NCBI GenBank assembly: GCA_963722175.1
Contig: CAVRKA010000002.1
Location: 124,001-188,000 of the forward strand
Length of the DNA stretch: 64,000 nt
Direction: 5' to 3'
Origin: WHSW01 sp963722175
GTDB taxonomy: Bacteria > Actinomycetota > Thermoleophilia > Solirubrobacterales > 70-9
Under the pieces are notes generated by a model, which was given only the letters and a program-made list of their open reading frames with translations, was not told the origin of the DNA and did not search any database. The translations under genes and the position numbers were made by a program. Positions within the stretch are counted from its first letter, which is position 1; every line of letters begins with the position of its first letter. This document shows positions 18,388-26,737 of the stretch, piece after piece.

Positions 18388-18488
18388 CGCCGGCGACCCT
18401 ACCCGCGATCAGGCCGCTCGGCCCGGCGGAAGCTCGCTTTCATACGAAGTGGCGCATCGGGTGGGGCGGTTTTGCTCTTTCTCGACCC

Positions 18489-18518
18489 TTGACGCGGGAC
18501 CCGTGACCGGCATACGTT
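18489..18518 (+). promoter_or_regulatory. Candidate promoter of the kdd-kce-peptide operon
   Basis: TTGACG (18489-18494), 18-nt spacer, TACGTT (18513-18518). A transcript would start near 18525, leaving a leader of only about ten nucleotides before ATG 18534, consistent with the absence of a Shine-Dalgarno. Overlaps the CGTTCCCTAACGG motif described separately. Confidence 0.45.
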
Positions 18519-18532
18519 CCCTAACGGCCGTT
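18515..18532. promoter_or_regulatory. Candidate operator: CGTT-CCCT-AACG inverted repeat plus AACGGCCGTT palindrome
   Basis: Between the -10 hexamer and ATG 18534 lie two overlapping symmetric elements: CGTTccctAACG (18515-18526) and the perfect 10-bp palindrome AACGGCCGTT (18523-18532). The operon's third gene encodes a TetR regulator, an obvious candidate to bind here. Placement at the transcription start would suit a repressor. Inference only. Confidence 0.4.
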
Positions 18533-18533
18533 C

Positions 18534-19586
18534 ATGAAGATGCGGTGGGAGGAGATCCGGCAGCAGCTGGGCGCGGACAGGGTCATCGACCCGCCGGGGT
18601 CCCTGCCGCAGCGCGCCGAGCGCCTCGACCCGGGCGGGCCGGTGCGGCCGTTCGAATCCGAGGTCGCGGTCGAACGCCTCTGCCTCGACTCGACCTCGCA
18701 TCGTGAGCTGCACGGCCGATGCGGCGGCGACGCCGACCGGATGGGGGCGAGGATCCTCGAGATCGTCGAGGCACGGGGGAAGATGCACAACCCCGAGACC
18801 GACTCCGGCGGGATCCTGATGGGGACCGTGACCGCGGTAGGCGAGCGGCTGACCTCGCCGCCGCCCGTCGGGGCCCCGATCGCGACCCTGGGCTCCCTGA
18901 CGGTGACTCCGCTGCGGCTCGAGCAGGTCACCGCGCTCGATCCCGGCTCGCCCCAGGTCGAGGTCAGGGGCACGGCCTACGTCTTCGAGCGGGCGCTATG
19001 GGCCGAGGTTCCCGAGTACCTCCCCGACGCGACCGCGCTCGAGCTCTTCGACGTCTGCGCTGCGGCGTCGCAGGCGCGCGACCTGATCCCGGTTGACGGC
19101 GGGACGGTGTGCGTGCTCGGCGCCGGTCATGCGGGGAAGGTGGTCCTCGCGGCGGCCCGGGCGGAGATGGAGGGCGGGACGCTGGTCGCGGTCGACGTCG
19201 ACGCGGCGGCGGTCGAGCGGGTCGCCGAAGCGGGCCTCTGCGACGTCGCGGTCGCCGCGGACCTGCGCGACCCGCTGGCCGCGCTCGAGGCGCTGAGCGC
19301 CGCCGGCGTCGGCCCGGCGGACCTGACGGTGGTCGTCGTCAACGCGACCGAGTGCGAGCCGGCGGCGATCCTGCTGACCGCCGACGGCGGGTCGGTGCTC
19401 TTCTTCTCGATGGCGACCGGCTTCGGCGCCGCGGCGCTGGCGGCGGACGGGATCGGCTCCAGCGTGAGGATGCTGATCGGCAGCGGCTATGCGCCGGACA
19501 GGGGCGCCTATGCGCTCGAACTCCTACGGACCTCGGAGGCCCTGCAGCGCTCGCTGGGCCTCGCGGTGGAAGGGCGGATGAGATGA
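18534..19586 (+). CDS. kdd: L-erythro-3,5-diaminohexanoate dehydrogenase
   Basis: 350 residues. Kdd oxidatively deaminates 3,5-diaminohexanoate to 5-amino-3-oxohexanoate with NAD+ in the lysine fermentation pathway. The N-terminal RVIDPPGSLPQRAERLDP segment and ARGKMHNPETDSGGILMGTV (about 79-98) match characterised clostridial/fusobacterial Kdd closely. A Rossmann motif VCVLGAGHAGKVV (about 189) and the conserved FFSMATGFGAAALAADGIG tract follow. First gene of the operon; its stop overlaps kce by 4 bp (ATGAGATGA). ATG 18534 is taken as start, with a second ATG at 18540; neither has a Shine-Dalgarno. Finding this in an apparently aerobic actinobacterium beside peptide importer genes is unusual. 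Confidence 0.88.
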   Translation: MKMRWEEIRQQLGADRVIDPPGSLPQRAERLDPGGPVRPFESEVAVERLCLDSTSHRELHGRCGGDADRMGARILEIVEARGKMHNPETDSGGILMGTVTAVGERLTSPPPVGAPIATLGSLTVTPLRLEQVTALDPGSPQVEVRGTAYVFERALWAEVPEYLPDATALELFDVCAAASQARDLIPVDGGTVCVLGAGHAGKVVLAAARAEMEGGTLVAVDVDAAAVERVAEAGLCDVAVAADLRDPLAALEALSAAGVGPADLTVVVVNATECEPAAILLTADGGSVLFFSMATGFGAAALAADGIGSSVRMLIGSGYAPDRGAYALELLRTSEALQRSLGLAVEGRMR

Positions 19587-20413
19587 AGGCCTGGAACAGC
19601 GACCCGGTGGTCCTCACGTGCGCGGTCACCGGCGCCGACGTCTTCCGCGACAACAACCCGAACATCCCGTACACGACCGAGGAGATCGCCGAGTCGACGA
19701 TCGAGGCGGCGGCGGCGGGCGCGACGGTCGCGCACCTGCACGTGCGCGAGGACGACGGCACGCCCAGCGGCCGCCCGGAGCTGTTCGTCGACGCGATCGA
19801 CCGCATCCGGGCCGGGTGCGACGTGCTGACGATGGTCTCGACCGGCGGCGCCAACGACATGACGATCGAGGAGCGGACGACCGGCCTGGAGGCCAACCCG
19901 GACATCTCCGGGGTCGAGTCGGGGTCGATGAACTTCGGCGACGAGACCTTCATCACCCCGCCGCCGGCGGGACGCGGGATCATCGAGCGGGCGACCGGCG
20001 CCGGGATCGCGCTCGAGGTCGAGGCGTTCGACGTCGGGCACGTCGTCAGCGCGGTCCGGTGGCTCGACGAGGGCGTGCTGCCGCCGCCGCTGCGGATCAA
20101 CCTCGTGTTCGGCGTCCCGGGCGGGATCGACGCGACGCCGGAGGCGCTGGCGGCGATGGTCCGCCCGTTGCCGGCCGACACTTTCTGGACCGTGACCTGC
20201 ATCGGCCGCCACCACCAGCGCCTGCTGGCGCTCGGGCTGCTGATGGGCGCTCCCGGGATCCGCACCGGGCTTGAGGACGTCGCCTACATCGCCAGGGGCG
20301 AGCTGGCGCCCTCGAACGCGGCGCTGGTCGAGATGGCGGCCGGGCTCGCCGGCGCCCTCGGGCGCGAGGTCGCGACCCAGGACCAGAGCCGGGAGCTGTT
20401 GCGGCTTGGCTGA
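19583..20413 (+). CDS. kce: 3-keto-5-aminohexanoate cleavage enzyme (BKACE family, DUF849)
   Basis: 276 residues. Kce condenses 5-amino-3-oxohexanoate with acetyl-CoA to give acetoacetate and 3-aminobutyryl-CoA. It aligns with the structurally studied Cloacamonas enzyme: CAVTGAD near the N-terminus, ATVAHLHVREDDGTPS with zinc ligands His51 and His53, STGGA, SMNFGDE, VFGVPGGID and GIRTGLEDV at the substrate pocket. The wider BKACE family cleaves several beta-keto acids, so specificity rests on the neighbouring kdd. Translationally coupled to kdd by an ATGA overlap and overlapped at its 3' end by the TetR gene. Confidence 0.88.
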   Translation: MKAWNSDPVVLTCAVTGADVFRDNNPNIPYTTEEIAESTIEAAAAGATVAHLHVREDDGTPSGRPELFVDAIDRIRAGCDVLTMVSTGGANDMTIEERTTGLEANPDISGVESGSMNFGDETFITPPPAGRGIIERATGAGIALEVEAFDVGHVVSAVRWLDEGVLPPPLRINLVFGVPGGIDATPEALAAMVRPLPADTFWTVTCIGRHHQRLLALGLLMGAPGIRTGLEDVAYIARGELAPSNAALVEMAAGLAGALGREVATQDQSRELLRLG

Positions 20414-21071
20414 CGCCGTCGCAACGCGGAAGCCAGCCGGCACGCCCGCTCGCCGCCGTTCCGGCCGGCGCGGACCCGAGACGCGGGAGGCGATCAACGC
20501 GGCCGCGGTCGAGCTGTTCGCGGCGCGCGGATATCACGCGACCTCGATGCGCGCGATCGCCGCGGCGGCCCGGGTGCAGCCGGCGGCGATCTATCACTGG
20601 TACCCGAGCAAGGAGGCGATCCTCGTCGCGCTCCAGGACGACTTCATGGATCAGCTGACCGAGAAGGTGGTGGCGGCGATGGAGCTTCACGATCGCCCGG
20701 CGCTGCGGCTGGGCGCGGCGGTCCGGGAGCACGTCGTCTTCCACGGCCGGCATCGGCTGGCCGCCTTCGTCACCGACAGCGAGATCAGGGCGCTGGCGAG
20801 ACGGCGCCGAGAGGCGTTGATCGCCAGGCGCGACGATTACCAGGGGATGTTCATCGAGACGATCCGCGCCGGGCTCGACGACGGATCCCTGCGGGCGTCG
20901 GACGCCGCGATCGCCGCCTACGCGATCCTCCTGCAGTGCACCGGGGTCGCGGTGTGGTTCGACCCGCGCGGGCCGTTGGCCCTCGATCGGGTCGCCGCGC
21001 TGCACGTGGAGCTCGTCCTTCGGTCCCTGGGAGCATCGCCCACCGTGATCGCGGAGGCGCTCGGCGGATGA
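20406..21071 (+). CDS. TetR-family transcriptional regulator of the operon
   Basis: 221 residues if the TTG at 20406 is used. The N-terminal TetR helix-turn-helix is clear: AINAAAVELFAARGYHATSM, then AIAAAARVQPAAIYHWYPSKE. The C-terminal ligand domain has no recognisable subfamily signature. No ATG or GTG precedes the HTH in this frame. TTG 20406 has GGGAG about ten bases upstream and overlaps the kce end by 8 bp, so it is the best start. It ends in an ATGA overlap with the S66 gene. It probably controls this operon through the symmetric sites just upstream of kdd, with a pathway intermediate or imported peptide as inducer. Confidence 0.8.
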   Translation: MADAVATRKPAGTPARRRSGRRGPETREAINAAAVELFAARGYHATSMRAIAAAARVQPAAIYHWYPSKEAILVALQDDFMDQLTEKVVAAMELHDRPALRLGAAVREHVVFHGRHRLAAFVTDSEIRALARRRREALIARRDDYQGMFIETIRAGLDDGSLRASDAAIAAYAILLQCTGVAVWFDPRGPLALDRVAALHVELVLRSLGASPTVIAEALGG

Positions 21072-22066
21072 GCGCTCCGGGGACGCGGATCAAGCCGCCG
21101 GCGCTGCCGGAGCAGGCGACGATCGCGGTCGTCGCACCCGCGAGCCCGCCCCAGACGCGCTCGGAGATCGAGCAGGCGACCGAGTTCTTCGAGGCTCGCG
21201 GCCACCGGGTCGTCCTCGGGCCCAACCACCGCAAGGTCCACGGCTATCTGGCGGGCACCGACGAGGAGCGGGCCGCCGACCTGCAGTGGGCGCTCTCGGA
21301 CCCCGGGATCGACATGGTCCACACGCTTTGCGGGGGCTATGGCACCGCCCGCCTGCACGACCTGATCGACTGGGGCGCGGTCGGCGAGCCGCGGATCGTC
21401 TGCGGGTTCAGCGACATCACCGCGCTTCACCTGGCGCTCGCCGCCCACGCCGGCTGGGTGACCTTCTACGGCCCGAACTTCCTGCGCTTCACCCGCCGGC
21501 GCAAGGAGCTCACGAGCGAGACCCAGGAGTGGTTCCATCGCGCCTTCACGGCCGAGCCCCTCGGCCGCGTGTTCGAGGACCCCGAGGACCCGTACGTGCT
21601 CACCGTCGGCGGCGGGTCCGCGGAGGCACCGCTCGTCGGCGGTTGCCTGACCCTGCTCTGCTCGAGCATCGGCACCCCGTTCGAGGTCGAGACCGCGGGC
21701 TGCATCCTGATGGTCGAGGACCTGAACACGGAGCCGTACCTGGTCGACACGGCGCTGAACCACCTGGTCCGCGCGGGCAAGCTCGACAACGTGGCCGGCT
21801 TCGTCTTCGGCACCGCCGTCAACCTCAACTACCAGACGGTCCCCGAGGGCGCGGAGTCGACGCTGTCGGTGGAGGAGATGCTCGACGAGCTGATCGCCCC
21901 GCTCGGAATCCCGGCGATCGCCAACGTGCCGGTCGGCCACGGCAAGCACATGGCGACGATGCCGCTCGGCGTGCGGGCCCGGATCGACGGCGACGCGAAG
22001 ACGCTCGAGGTGCTCGAGGCGGCGGTCGAGCCGAGGACGGACAAATCGCGAAACGGAGGCGTGTGA
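21068..22066 (+). CDS. S66-family peptidase (LD-carboxypeptidase / MccF-like)
   Basis: 332 residues. S66 serine peptidases cleave amide bonds next to D- or otherwise unusual residues: LdcA trims murein tetrapeptides, MccF inactivates the peptide-nucleotide antibiotic microcin C. The triad is present: Ser115 in GFSDITALHLA, Glu217 in MVEDLNTEPY and His291 in VGHGKHMATMPLG. Near the N-terminus, TIAVVAPASPP is the usual first strand. There is no signal peptide, so it would act on imported peptides in the cytoplasm. It overlaps both the TetR gene and the binding-protein gene. LdcA-type versus MccF-type cannot be settled by eye; the ETEP-like loop favours MccF-like. Confidence 0.85.
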   Translation: MSAPGTRIKPPALPEQATIAVVAPASPPQTRSEIEQATEFFEARGHRVVLGPNHRKVHGYLAGTDEERAADLQWALSDPGIDMVHTLCGGYGTARLHDLIDWGAVGEPRIVCGFSDITALHLALAAHAGWVTFYGPNFLRFTRRRKELTSETQEWFHRAFTAEPLGRVFEDPEDPYVLTVGGGSAEAPLVGGCLTLLCSSIGTPFEVETAGCILMVEDLNTEPYLVDTALNHLVRAGKLDNVAGFVFGTAVNLNYQTVPEGAESTLSVEEMLDELIAPLGIPAIANVPVGHGKHMATMPLGVRARIDGDAKTLEVLEAAVEPRTDKSRNGGV

Positions 22067-23874
22067 TGAAGCTGCGACGGATCTCGATCGGGCTCAGCCT
22101 GCTGTCGGCGACGATCGCGCTGGCGCTCGCCGCCTCCGGGCCGGCGACGGCCCAGGACCCGGGCAACGAGGTGCTGCGGATCGGCTGGTCGGAGGACGCG
22201 AAGACCCTGAACCCGTTCACCGGCGTGAACGAGGAGGAGTACACGATCTGGGCGCTCAACTGGGAGCTGCTGCTCAACTTCGATCCCGTGACCCTGGGCC
22301 CGAGCCCCGGCATCGCTGAGAGCTGGAAGGTCTCCGACGACCGCCAGACGATCACCTTCGACCTGATCAGGGGCGCGAAGTGGTCGGACGGCAAGCCGAT
22401 CACCTCCGCCGACGTCAAGTGGTCGCTCGACGTGCTGGGCTCGAACGGCCTGCTGTTCAGCTCCTACACGGGCAACGTCACGTCGATCAAGACGCCGGAT
22501 GACCACACCGTGATCATCCATACGAGCAAGCCCGACGCGCGGATCGTCGGCGGCCTGTGGATCTACATCCTCCCGAAGCACATCTGGAGCAAGGTGCCGC
22601 TGAAGGAGCTCACGAGCACCTACCAGCCCGACATCCCGCTGGTCGGCAGCGGCCCCTACATGGTCACGGAGTTCGAGCGCAGCAGGATCACCAGGATGGA
22701 GCGCAACCCGGAGTGGCGCGGCGAGGCGCCGGCGTTCGACGAGATCCAGTTCATCACGTACGGCTCCAGCGACGCCGTGGAACGGGCGCTGAAGCTCGGC
22801 GAGATCGACTTCATCCCGGAGGTCCAGGCCGCCACCTTCGATCGCCTCGGCGAGCAGGAGGGCATCGAGACGGTGAAGGCCCCCACGTACTCGTTCACGG
22901 AGCTCGCCTTCAACCTCTGCTCCGAGGAGAACTGCCCCGACGCCGTCTTCAACCCCGCGATCCAGGACAAGACCGTTCGCCAGGCGATCGCCTATTCGAT
23001 CGACCGCGAGCGCAACAACGACATCGCCAACCAGGGGACCGCCTTCGCCGCCCATGGGCTGCTGCCGTCGTTCTACAAGGCGTTCTACGAGGTTCCCGAG
23101 CAGGACTACCCCTACGACCCCGAGCTGGCCAACCAGCTCCTCGACGAAGCGGGCTGGGAGCTCAACGACGACGGGATCCGCGAGAAGGACGGGGAGGTGA
23201 CCTCGTTCGACCTCTACGTGCGCTCCGAGGCGCCGGCCGACATCCAGCAGGCGAAGCTGATCGCCGAGCAGACGCAGGAGATCGGGGTCGAGTTCAACGT
23301 CCAGATCGTGAGCACCGACAAGCTCACCGAGCTGACGATCCGCAAGGTCGACGGCGAGCCGGCGCCGGAGTTCGACAGCTTCATCTGGGGCTGGGGCGGC
23401 GACCCCTACGACCCGAGCTTCCTGCTCAGCCTGATGACCACTGACGAGATCGGCGCGTCCTCTGACGCCTTCTACTCGAACCCCGAGTACGACCGGCTGT
23501 TCACGGAGCAGACGACGCTCTTCGACCCCGAGGAGCGCAAGGCCGTGATCCAGGAGATGATCGCGATGCTCCAGGAGGACGTCCCGTACGTCGTGCTCAC
23601 CGAGGATCCCTACCTGGAGGCCTACAACTCCGACTCCCTCGGCGAGATCACGCGGGCCTGCCCCGCGGAGACCGGGACCGCCTTCTGCCAGCAGGTCTCC
23701 TACGAGCCGCTGCTGAGCCTGCAGCCCGGCACCGCCGGCGGGGGCGACGACACGGTCAGCGGCGTCCCGGGCGGGGTGGCCGCGATCGGCGCCGCGATCG
23801 TGGCCGTCGGCGCGTTCCTGTTCGGGCGGGCTCGCGGGCGTCGGGAGACCGAGCCGCTGGAGCTCGAAGCGTGA
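22066..23874 (+). CDS. Peptide ABC transporter substrate-binding protein (SBP family 5) with C-terminal membrane anchor
   Basis: 602 residues. A signal peptide (ISIGLSLLSATIALALAASGPATAQ) lacks a lipobox Cys. The mature protein is a DppA/OppA-type binding protein: EVLRIGWSEDAKTLNPFT, LIRGAKWSDGKPITSADVKWS (the SBP_bac_5 signature) and VRQAIAYSIDRE. After a Gly-rich linker (TAGGGDDTVSGVPGG) there is a single hydrophobic helix at about 568-587 and an Arg-rich cytosolic tail (RARGRR). The protein is therefore tethered by its C-terminus instead of by lipidation. Start ATG 22066 follows GGAGGC and overlaps the S66 stop. Substrates are probably oligopeptides with an unusual residue. Confidence 0.9.
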   Translation: MKLRRISIGLSLLSATIALALAASGPATAQDPGNEVLRIGWSEDAKTLNPFTGVNEEEYTIWALNWELLLNFDPVTLGPSPGIAESWKVSDDRQTITFDLIRGAKWSDGKPITSADVKWSLDVLGSNGLLFSSYTGNVTSIKTPDDHTVIIHTSKPDARIVGGLWIYILPKHIWSKVPLKELTSTYQPDIPLVGSGPYMVTEFERSRITRMERNPEWRGEAPAFDEIQFITYGSSDAVERALKLGEIDFIPEVQAATFDRLGEQEGIETVKAPTYSFTELAFNLCSEENCPDAVFNPAIQDKTVRQAIAYSIDRERNNDIANQGTAFAAHGLLPSFYKAFYEVPEQDYPYDPELANQLLDEAGWELNDDGIREKDGEVTSFDLYVRSEAPADIQQAKLIAEQTQEIGVEFNVQIVSTDKLTELTIRKVDGEPAPEFDSFIWGWGGDPYDPSFLLSLMTTDEIGASSDAFYSNPEYDRLFTEQTTLFDPEERKAVIQEMIAMLQEDVPYVVLTEDPYLEAYNSDSLGEITRACPAETGTAFCQQVSYEPLLSLQPGTAGGGDDTVSGVPGGVAAIGAAIVAVGAFLFGRARGRRETEPLELEA

Positions 23875-23884
23875 GGTCTGGCAC

Positions 23885-24853
23885 GTGAACGCGCGTTGGC
23901 TCGCCGGCAAGATCGGCGCGGCGCTGCTGACGCTGGTGTTCGTGCTCATCTTCAACTTCTTCCTCTTCCGCGGGCTCGGCGACCCGACGACCCAGCTCGC
24001 GCGCCTGCCCCAGTCGAACCCGGAAGAGATCGAGCAGCTGAAGCGCAACTACGGCCTCGACAAGCCCCTGTTGGGCCAGTTCGCCGACTACGTCGGTGAC
24101 ACCCTGACGCTCGACCTCGGCATCAGCCAGCGGACTCGCGAGCCGGTGTGGGACGAGATCAAGGCGGCGATCCCGTGGACGCTGCTGCTCGTCGGCACCG
24201 GGACCCTGTTCGCAACCGTGCTCGGAGCCTGGATGGGGGTGGTGGCCGCGACCAGGCGCGGCAAGAAGACCGACAGCGGCTTCCTCGGCTTCAGCCTGTT
24301 CACGTATGCGGCGCCCGAGTACTGGGTCGGGATCATCCTGATCCTCGTCTTCGCGGTGGCGATCCCGATATTCCCCGCGGGACAGCAGGTGACGCCGGGG
24401 GTGGAGTTCTCGAGCTGGTTCGCGGAGGCGCTCGACGTCGCCGATCACCTCGTGTTGCCGGCGACCGCGATGACCCTGCTGATCCTGGGCCAGTACTTCC
24501 TGATCATGCGCTCGTCGATGGTCGACGTGCTGACCGAGGACTTCATCACCGTGAAGCGCGCGACCGGCCTGCCGTGGAACCGGGTGGTGAGCAAGCACGC
24601 GGTCCCGAACGCGCTGCTGCCGCTGGTGACGATCGCGGCGATCCAGTTCGGCGCCGTGGCCGGGGGCGCGATCACCATCGAGGCCCTGTTCTCGTGGCCC
24701 GGCCTCGGCGAGCTCTCCTTCGATGCGATCAACGACAAGGACTTCCCGGTGCTGCAGGGGACCTTCCTCGTCTTCTCGATCGGCGTGATCTTCGCCAACC
24801 TGGTCGCCGACTGCCTGTACTTCGTCCTCGATCCCCGGGTGCAGACGCGATGA
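23885..24853 (+). CDS. Peptide ABC transporter permease (DppB/OppB type)
   Basis: 322 residues, GTG start, 10 bp after the binding protein. The N-terminal helix VLIFNFFLFRGLGDPT and the following QLKRNYGLDKPLLGQFADYV region are typical of DppB/OppB. About six membrane segments are visible. The EAA-type cytoplasmic loop that contacts the ATPase reads FITVKRATGLPWNRVVSKHAVPNALLPL, split here as ATGLPWNRVVSKHAVPN. Forms the heterodimeric channel with the next gene. Confidence 0.9.
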   Translation: MNARWLAGKIGAALLTLVFVLIFNFFLFRGLGDPTTQLARLPQSNPEEIEQLKRNYGLDKPLLGQFADYVGDTLTLDLGISQRTREPVWDEIKAAIPWTLLLVGTGTLFATVLGAWMGVVAATRRGKKTDSGFLGFSLFTYAAPEYWVGIILILVFAVAIPIFPAGQQVTPGVEFSSWFAEALDVADHLVLPATAMTLLILGQYFLIMRSSMVDVLTEDFITVKRATGLPWNRVVSKHAVPNALLPLVTIAAIQFGAVAGGAITIEALFSWPGLGELSFDAINDKDFPVLQGTFLVFSIGVIFANLVADCLYFVLDPRVQTR

Positions 24854-24866
24854 GGGGCCCGCGCTC

Positions 24867-25724
24867 ATGACCGGCGCGCGCGCACGAGAGCTGCTGTTCG
24901 GCACCTGGCGGGGACGAATCTCGCTCGGGACCCTCGGGCTGTTCATCTTCATGGCGATCTTCGGCAGCGCGATCGCCCCGTACAACCCAGAGGCATCGAG
25001 CCTCGAGGTGCTCGAGCCGCCGAGCAGCTCGCATCTGCTGGGGACGACGGAGAGCGGCGCCGACGTGCTCTCCCAGCTGCTCGCCGGGGCGCGCGTCTCG
25101 ATCGTCGTCGGGTTCGCCGCCGCGATCATCTCGGCCGTCATCGGCGCGGCGGTCGGCCTGTTGAGCGGCTACTTCGGCGGCTGGACCGACCGCATCCTCG
25201 ACGCGGTCGACAACTGGTTCCTGGTCATCCCGACGCTGCCGCTGATGGTCGTGCTCTCCCGGATCCTCAACCCCTCGCTCGGCGTGCTGATCCTGGTGAT
25301 CGGGATCACCTCCTGGGCGGGGACGGGGCGGATCGTGCGCTCGCAGGTGCTGACGCTGCGCGAGCGGGCGTTCGTCGAACGCGCCCGGGCCCTCGGCGCG
25401 AGCCACTGGTACATCCTCCGCACCCACATCTTCCCCAACGCGCTGCCGCTGATCTTCGCCAACACGGTGCTGATCGTCGCCGTCGCGATCCTGTCGGAGG
25501 CGGCGCTGTCCTTCCTCGGCCTCGGCGATCCGACCCAGATCTCGTGGGGGACGATGCTCGAGAACGCGTTCTCGTCCGGCGCGCCGAGCGCCGAGGCCTG
25601 GTGGTACGTGATCCCGCCCGGCCTCTGCATCACGCTGGTGGTGCTCTCGATCGCCGTGCTCGGCTACCTCTTCGAGGAGTACGTCAACCCGCGGCTGCTG
25701 GACGAGGAGCAGGTGCCCGCGTGA
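24867..25724 (+). CDS. Peptide ABC transporter permease (DppC/OppC type)
   Basis: 285 residues. The N-terminal tract (IFGSAIAPYNPEA, then LGTTESGADVLSQLLAGARV) is the classic DppC entry with the HxLGTDxxGRDxLS-like motif in variant form. The EAA loop is VERARALGASHWYILRTHIFP. Five to six membrane helices. It ends in a GTGA overlap with the first ATPase gene, showing translational coupling. Confidence 0.9.
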   Translation: MTGARARELLFGTWRGRISLGTLGLFIFMAIFGSAIAPYNPEASSLEVLEPPSSSHLLGTTESGADVLSQLLAGARVSIVVGFAAAIISAVIGAAVGLLSGYFGGWTDRILDAVDNWFLVIPTLPLMVVLSRILNPSLGVLILVIGITSWAGTGRIVRSQVLTLRERAFVERARALGASHWYILRTHIFPNALPLIFANTVLIVAVAILSEAALSFLGLGDPTQISWGTMLENAFSSGAPSAEAWWYVIPPGLCITLVVLSIAVLGYLFEEYVNPRLLDEEQVPA

Positions 25725-26737
25725 GCGCGCTGCTCGAGGTCAAGGACCTGCACGTGCACGCCGGCGGCAAGCCGATCGTCGACGGCGTCGACCTGGCGAT
25801 CGAGCCCGGGGAGGCGCTCGGGCTCGCGGGCGAGTCCGGGTGCGGCAAGACCACCACGGCGCTCGCGCTGATGAAGCTGCTGCCCGGCGGGCTGGAGCAG
25901 TCGGGGGAGATGACCCTGCACGTCGAGGCCGAGCCGGAGCCGATTCGCCTCGACCGGCGGACCGAGACCGGGATGCGCTACGTCCGCTGGCGTCACATCT
26001 CGCTCGTCTTCCAGGGCGCGATGAACTCCCTCGACCCCGTGCAGCGGGTCGAGGACCAGTTCGCGGAGGCGATCAGCCTCCACGCGCCGCATGCGAGCTC
26101 GGACGAGGTGCGCGGCCGCATCGACGAGCTGCTCGAGACCGTCGGCCTCACGCCCGCGCTCGGCCACCGCTACGCCCACCAGCTCTCCGGCGGTCAGCGC
26201 CAGCGGATGATGATCGCCCTCGCCCTTGCCTGCCGTCCCTCGTTGGTGATCGCCGACGAGCCGACGACGGCGCTCGACGTGGTCATGCAGGCCCAGGTGC
26301 TGCAGCTGCTCGAGCGCCTGCGCGAACAGCTCGGGCTGGCGCTGATCCTGATCTCGCACGACCTCGGCGTGCTCGCCGAGACCTGCGACCGCATCGCGGT
26401 CATGTACGCGGGGCGGATCGTCGAGCTCGGGCCGGTGAGCGCCGTCTTCTCCAACCCCCAGCATCCGTACACCAAGCGCCTGCTGGACACGCTGCCGGCG
26501 ATCGGCGGCAAGCGCGGGCTCGCGGCCCCGATCCCCGGTGGCCCTCCCGACCCGGGCGAGCCGCCCGAGGGCTGTCGCTTCCGCCCCCGCTGCCCGTACG
26601 CGGCTGAGCGCTGCTTCGACGATCCGGCCCTGCTCGAGGTCGGCCCGGGACACGCGGCCGCCTGCCATTACGCCCCCTGGAGCGAGTGGCCCGCGATCAC
26701 CGCGCCCGCCGTGACCGCTTCCGAGGTCGCCGAGTGA
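25721..26737 (+). CDS. Peptide ABC transporter ATP-binding protein (DppD/OppD type)
   Basis: 338 residues from GTG 25721. Walker A GESGCGKTT at 37-45, signature LSGGQRQR at about 157, Walker B VIADEPTTALDV just after, and the H-loop LILISHDLGV. The C-terminal oligopeptide-transporter extension is present (GCRFRPRCPYAAERC, ending in a Cys-rich CHY segment), which can hold an iron-sulfur cluster in some DppD proteins. Overlaps both neighbours by 4 bp. Confidence 0.92.
   Translation: MSALLEVKDLHVHAGGKPIVDGVDLAIEPGEALGLAGESGCGKTTTALALMKLLPGGLEQSGEMTLHVEAEPEPIRLDRRTETGMRYVRWRHISLVFQGAMNSLDPVQRVEDQFAEAISLHAPHASSDEVRGRIDELLETVGLTPALGHRYAHQLSGGQRQRMMIALALACRPSLVIADEPTTALDVVMQAQVLQLLERLREQLGLALILISHDLGVLAETCDRIAVMYAGRIVELGPVSAVFSNPQHPYTKRLLDTLPAIGGKRGLAAPIPGGPPDPGEPPEGCRFRPRCPYAAERCFDDPALLEVGPGHAAACHYAPWSEWPAITAPAVTASEVAE

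Noticed and set aside
21829..24048. Long minus-strand frame opposite the binding protein and permease
   Set aside because: Composition is Arg/Asp/Gly/Val-rich without motifs; the plus strand carries SBP and permease signatures and operon overlaps.
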